A DNA stretch of 36,172 nucleotides. Source: Bordetella parapertussis. Its GTDB lineage: Bacteria > Pseudomonadota > Gammaproteobacteria > Burkholderiales > Burkholderiaceae_C. Positions 33,453 through 36,172 of this stretch are shown here, piece by piece. The position numbers were made by a program, and so were the translations under genes. Below the pieces are notes generated by a model. The model was not told where the DNA came from, ran no database searches, and saw only the letters and a list, made by a program, of their open reading frames with translations. Within the stretch, counting starts at the first letter, position 1. Every line of letters begins with the position of its first letter. The stretch spans positions 1 through 36,172 of the forward strand of contig CAMBSK010000027.1 in assembly GCA_945870575.1 (NCBI GenBank), given 5' to 3'.

Positions 33453-34109
33453 TTAAGCACCTGTCTTGATCATGGAACGGATGGCGTTGGCCACACGGTT
33501 TTGTTCCTGCTCGGCCACATAACGCACCACCATGAGTTTGTCTTCGTAGCTGTTGCCAGCCAGCAGTTCGGCGGGTATCGCCGGTTTTTTCTTTTCTTTC
33601 TTCATGCTTTGGCGCATTTTCTCAAGCGATGAGCCTTCATCCGCGTCTTCATCTTCCAGCAATGCATCAGCATTTTGTTGTGCCAAGATCAGTTGTTCCT
33701 GACGTTCAACCTCAACCGCAGCCACTTCAGCGCGACGCGCCATCTCTTCTTCGTGGCCTTTGATCAATTCATCCAAATAGGTCTTATTAGTTTCCAGTGC
33801 CAGCAGTTCCTTTTCGGTCAGCGGCATGGGTTCAGGCGCGACTTGAGCCGACGATGCATCGGCAGTGGTCGATTCACCGTCTGCCGGTGCTTGTGTTTTG
33901 GGAGCTTCGAGCCGGGCCACGGGATGCGTGGCATAAAACCCGGCGAACTTTTCTTTGAAGGCTGAGTTGACCGCCAGCTGGGCCATTTCTTCCAGCTCCA
34001 AGGTATTGGGTTCGCGCCGGACCATGGACATCAGCATGGGTCTCACCACAAAAGCGATGAAGGCCAGGCACATGATGGTGCGCAAAGCGATATTGATGAA
34101 ATCAAGCAT
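33453..34109 (-). CDS. Membrane protein resembling the FliF C-terminal region, between fliH and fliI
   Basis: Seen: 218 residues from the ATG at 34109, chosen for GAGGACGAGC directly upstream (inside fliH). One membrane segment near the start (ALRTIMCLAFIAFVVRPMLMS) resembles the second membrane segment of FliF, which also ends in VVRPxL. A charged linker of about 140 residues follows, then a C-terminal segment SYEDKLMVVRYVAEQEQNRV-ANAIRSMI, like the FliG-binding C-terminus of FliF. There is no ring-building domain. Most fliFGHIJ operons have no gene here. The overlap with fliH (8 bp) and 3-bp gap to fliI show tight coupling. It may be a second FliG- or FliH-binding anchor (inference). Confidence 0.65.
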   Translation of the reverse strand: MLDFINIALRTIMCLAFIAFVVRPMLMSMVRREPNTLELEEMAQLAVNSAFKEKFAGFYATHPVARLEAPKTQAPADGESTTADASSAQVAPEPMPLTEKELLALETNKTYLDELIKGHEEEMARRAEVAAVEVERQEQLILAQQNADALLEDEDADEGSSLEKMRQSMKKEKKKPAIPAELLAGNSYEDKLMVVRYVAEQEQNRVANAIRSMIKTGA

Positions 34110-35388
34110 GCTCGTCCTCAAACGGGGGTTCATCCGGTAACACGGTGTCAAAACCGACGCGCGGCGGTACATCTTCAACCTGCCCGTCGCGCTGCGCCAG
34201 CGGTTGGCGGAAAAACGCCGACTGCTCGCGCCACTGTTCGGGCTGGTTCAATAAGCGGTTGGCCATGGCCTGTAACCGGTGTTCGATCAAGTCTTCAATC
34301 TGGCTGTCGTTGACCAGCAAACGCACGCTGCCGGGGTGCAAACCGGCTACCGACTGCAATTGCAATTGTTTGATCACATCGCCGCCTATGTCTTCCAGGC
34401 GCGCCTTGTCCTGCGGGTTCAGCTCGACGGTGATCGCCGGTTGCCCATGCATATCTATTTCATCCAGACAGCGCTGCACCAGCCGCTCTATGGCCTGACC
34501 TGACAAGGTCAACTCTGCCAGCACCAGCTGTTCGCTGATGTGCAAGGCCAGCCGTTTGACCGGCTCGTACAAAGCCTGGGGGTCGCTGCTGAACGCGGTC
34601 AGTTTGTTGTTCAAGCTTTGCAACAACTGCAATTGTTCTGTCAGGCTGCTGCTCAATTCAATTTTCTGGGCCTCGAGTGCCTGTTGTAAATTTTCTTCGG
34701 CTTCGGCGCGGGCCTGCGCCATGCCTTGTTCATGGCCTTGGGCCTGTCCACTGGCCTGACCTTCTTCTATGCCTTGTTGCATACCGGCTTGCATGCCGTC
34801 GGCGTGGCCGCGTGCATAAGCTTCTTCGCGGGCGGCAGCCAGCGCAGCCGGGTCTAGTACCGGTGCGTCGTCGCCCAGCGGCAAGGCGTCCAGCACGTCC
34901 TCGTCCTGACAACGCCACAGGCTGTCGGGGCCGAAGACATGGCGTTCCAATTCACGTTGCTGTTCGCGCTCGGCGTCAGCACGCATCTTGGCTTCGGCCT
35001 GCAAGCGGGCTTGCTCGGCCTGTTGTTGCGCTTTTTCCTGGCGTTCAAGCGCCTGGTCATCGGCGGCCAAAGCCGCCAGCTCTTCCTCGGTCGCAGGGGC
35101 ATCGGCCACATTGGCTGCGGTTTGAGCGCCGGCTTTTCCGCCTGCTGTATCCGGCTTAAAGCCTGGTTTGCGACCGAAAGTCTCCAGCACAAAACCGCTG
35201 TCGTCGTCCCTCACCAGCGCTTTTTCAGGCGTAGATATCTGTCGGAACTTGACCGTGGCGTAATCCAGCTTGGGCACTTTGGCCCAGTCGAATTCACCGA
35301 ATGTTTTCAGCGCTGGCGACGAGGTGTTCAGCCAAGTGTCGTCCAGCCAGTGGCGCGACGACGGTTTGAGCGGATCAGGGTTAAACAA
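34102..35388 (-). CDS. fliH: Flagellar assembly protein FliH, extended
   Basis: Negative regulator and stator-like partner of FliI. Seen: 428 residues, clearly longer than the usual 230-300. N-terminal about 160 residues are poorly conserved (GFVLETFGRKPGFKP; QERQEKAQQQAEQ-type runs). The characteristic Gly repeat is GHADGMQAGMQQGIEEGQAS ... GHEQGMAQA near 190-220, then QQALEAQKIELSSSLTEQL, HISEQLVLAELTLSGQAIERLV and VRLLVNDSQIEDLIEHRL, typical of the C-terminal FliH domain. Starts with TTG (35388-35386) overlapping the fliG stop by 8 bp. Confidence 0.85.
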   Translation of the reverse strand: MFNPDPLKPSSRHWLDDTWLNTSSPALKTFGEFDWAKVPKLDYATVKFRQISTPEKALVRDDDSGFVLETFGRKPGFKPDTAGGKAGAQTAANVADAPATEEELAALAADDQALERQEKAQQQAEQARLQAEAKMRADAEREQQRELERHVFGPDSLWRCQDEDVLDALPLGDDAPVLDPAALAAAREEAYARGHADGMQAGMQQGIEEGQASGQAQGHEQGMAQARAEAEENLQQALEAQKIELSSSLTEQLQLLQSLNNKLTAFSSDPQALYEPVKRLALHISEQLVLAELTLSGQAIERLVQRCLDEIDMHGQPAITVELNPQDKARLEDIGGDVIKQLQLQSVAGLHPGSVRLLVNDSQIEDLIEHRLQAMANRLLNQPEQWREQSAFFRQPLAQRDGQVEDVPPRVGFDTVLPDEPPFEDEHA

Positions 35389-36172
35389 AGTCCGCCCCGC
35401 CCAGTATCAGTTCGCCGGTGTCCGACAGCTTGCGCGCCAGACGCATGATTTTCTTTTGTGCATCTTCGACGTCGGCAACCCGCACCGGGCCGCGCGCATC
35501 CATATCGTCCTTGAACATGCCGCGCGCACGCTCGGACATGTTGTCCAGAAAACGCGCCAGCACTTCATCGGGTGCGCCTTTGAGCGCCACCATCAACTGG
35601 TCGGGCTCGACGTTGCGCATCAGCACCTGTATACCTTTGTTGTCCACGGAGGCCAGGTTGTCGAAGGTGAACATCATGTCCTGTATCTTCATCATCAAGT
35701 CGGCGTCGATTTCTTCCAAACCATCCATGATGGAGCGTTCCATGTCGGTCTTGGTTTTGTTCATGATGTCGGCGGCAGCCTTGAGGCCGCCGAAGCTCGA
35801 CGACTTGGACGAGGAGTTCTTGGCGAACTGCTGCTTCATGATTTGTTCGAGTTCAGCCATGGCGGACGGCTGCACCGTGTCCATGGCGGCCACGCGCTGT
35901 ATCACTTCTGGGCGGACTTCGGGCGGCAGATAGACCAGCACGTCGGCGGCCACATTGGTTTCCAAAATAGACAAAATAATGGCAATCACCTGCGGGTGTT
36001 CGGTGCGAATCATATCGGCGATGGAACGCGGGTCCATCCACGACAAAATGTCCAGGCCTTTGGTGCCTTGTCCTGGCATGATGCGGTTGAGCACCGAATT
36101 GGCCTTGTCTTCGCCCAGCGCCAGACGCATGACGCGATCGACATAGTCCGAGCCGCCAAGTCCGACGCTGTT
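35381..36172 (-). CDS. fliG: Flagellar motor switch protein FliG (partial, 5' end outside window)
   Basis: Rotor protein linking the FliF ring to FliM/FliN and the stator. Seen: the frame is open to the window edge, giving 263 residues starting NSVGLGGSDYVDRVMRLALG with no need of the internal ATG at 36130; about 70 N-terminal residues are missing. Middle-domain EHPQVIAIILSILE (EHPQ motif), C-terminal KSSSFGGLKAAADIMNKT, VDNKGIQVLMRNVEPDQLMVALKG and MSERARGMFKDDMDARGPVR, a normal FliG C-terminus. Followed by fliH with coupled translation. Confidence 0.95.
   Translation of the reverse strand, partial: NSVGLGGSDYVDRVMRLALGEDKANSVLNRIMPGQGTKGLDILSWMDPRSIADMIRTEHPQVIAIILSILETNVAADVLVYLPPEVRPEVIQRVAAMDTVQPSAMAELEQIMKQQFAKNSSSKSSSFGGLKAAADIMNKTKTDMERSIMDGLEEIDADLMMKIQDMMFTFDNLASVDNKGIQVLMRNVEPDQLMVALKGAPDEVLARFLDNMSERARGMFKDDMDARGPVRVADVEDAQKKIMRLARKLSDTGELILGGADFV

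Overview
The window looks like a chromosomal segment of a flagellated betaproteobacterium, probably Burkholderiales. This rests on the radC / fkpB / ispH / serS neighbourhood, a complete recC-recB-recD operon, a surface-adhesin-E-like protein, a YbbP-like permease and a long polar-flagellum cluster. No marker gives the genus. Almost all core genes are GC-rich. The first 2.8 kb is visibly more A+T-rich and is the accessory part.

Region 1 (1-2886). The 5' end of a flagellin gene leaves the window on the left, with a sigma-54-like promoter behind it. About 650 bases without a convincing gene follow. Then comes the main discovery candidate: a tRNA-Ser(CGA) gene cut in the anticodon loop. Its two halves (733-793 and 2811-2841, minus strand) form a perfect tRNA if one copy of a 10-bp repeat and the 2,017 bp between them are removed. 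The insert carries no visible recombinase. It has matching repeat arms near both ends that look like integrase arm-binding sites, two small minus-strand genes, hairpins, short iterated repeats and fragmentary small ORFs. I read it as a miniature, integrase-less (satellite-like) tRNA-targeting element.

Region 2 (2897-8470). Minus strand: an fkpB-ispH-serS-lipoprotein run (PPIase, isoprenoid synthesis, seryl-tRNA synthetase). Plus strand, divergent: radC-smr. After a short REP-like repeat come a BLH/DUF442-type protein and a surface-adhesin-E-like secreted protein, both minus strand.

Region 3 (8505-20761). The minus-strand operon recC-recB-recD is translationally coupled by ATGA overlaps. Upstream lie a small secreted cysteine protein, a large FtsX-type permease and an S4-domain RNA-binding protein.

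Region 4 (20857-27466). A plus-strand unit of an orphan ParA-like ATPase, a coiled-coil protein and an FMN glutamate-synthase-like membrane protein converges on a minus-strand unit. That unit holds a SPOR-domain protein with a degenerate N-terminal ATPase-like region, an unknown acidic protein and an Ala-rich membrane coiled-coil protein, directly downstream of flhB. This could be a cell-envelope or polarity module.

Region 5 (27491-36172). Flagellar export and switch genes on the minus strand: fliG (partial)-fliH-[FliF C-terminus-like protein]-fliI-fliJ and fliO-fliP-fliQ-fliR-flhB, separated by a plus-strand methyltransferase-like gene. FliG is the rotor/switch protein, FliH/I/J the cytoplasmic ATPase complex, and FliO/P/Q/R/FlhB the export gate. 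The short FliF-C-like protein between fliH and fliI is the second notable oddity.
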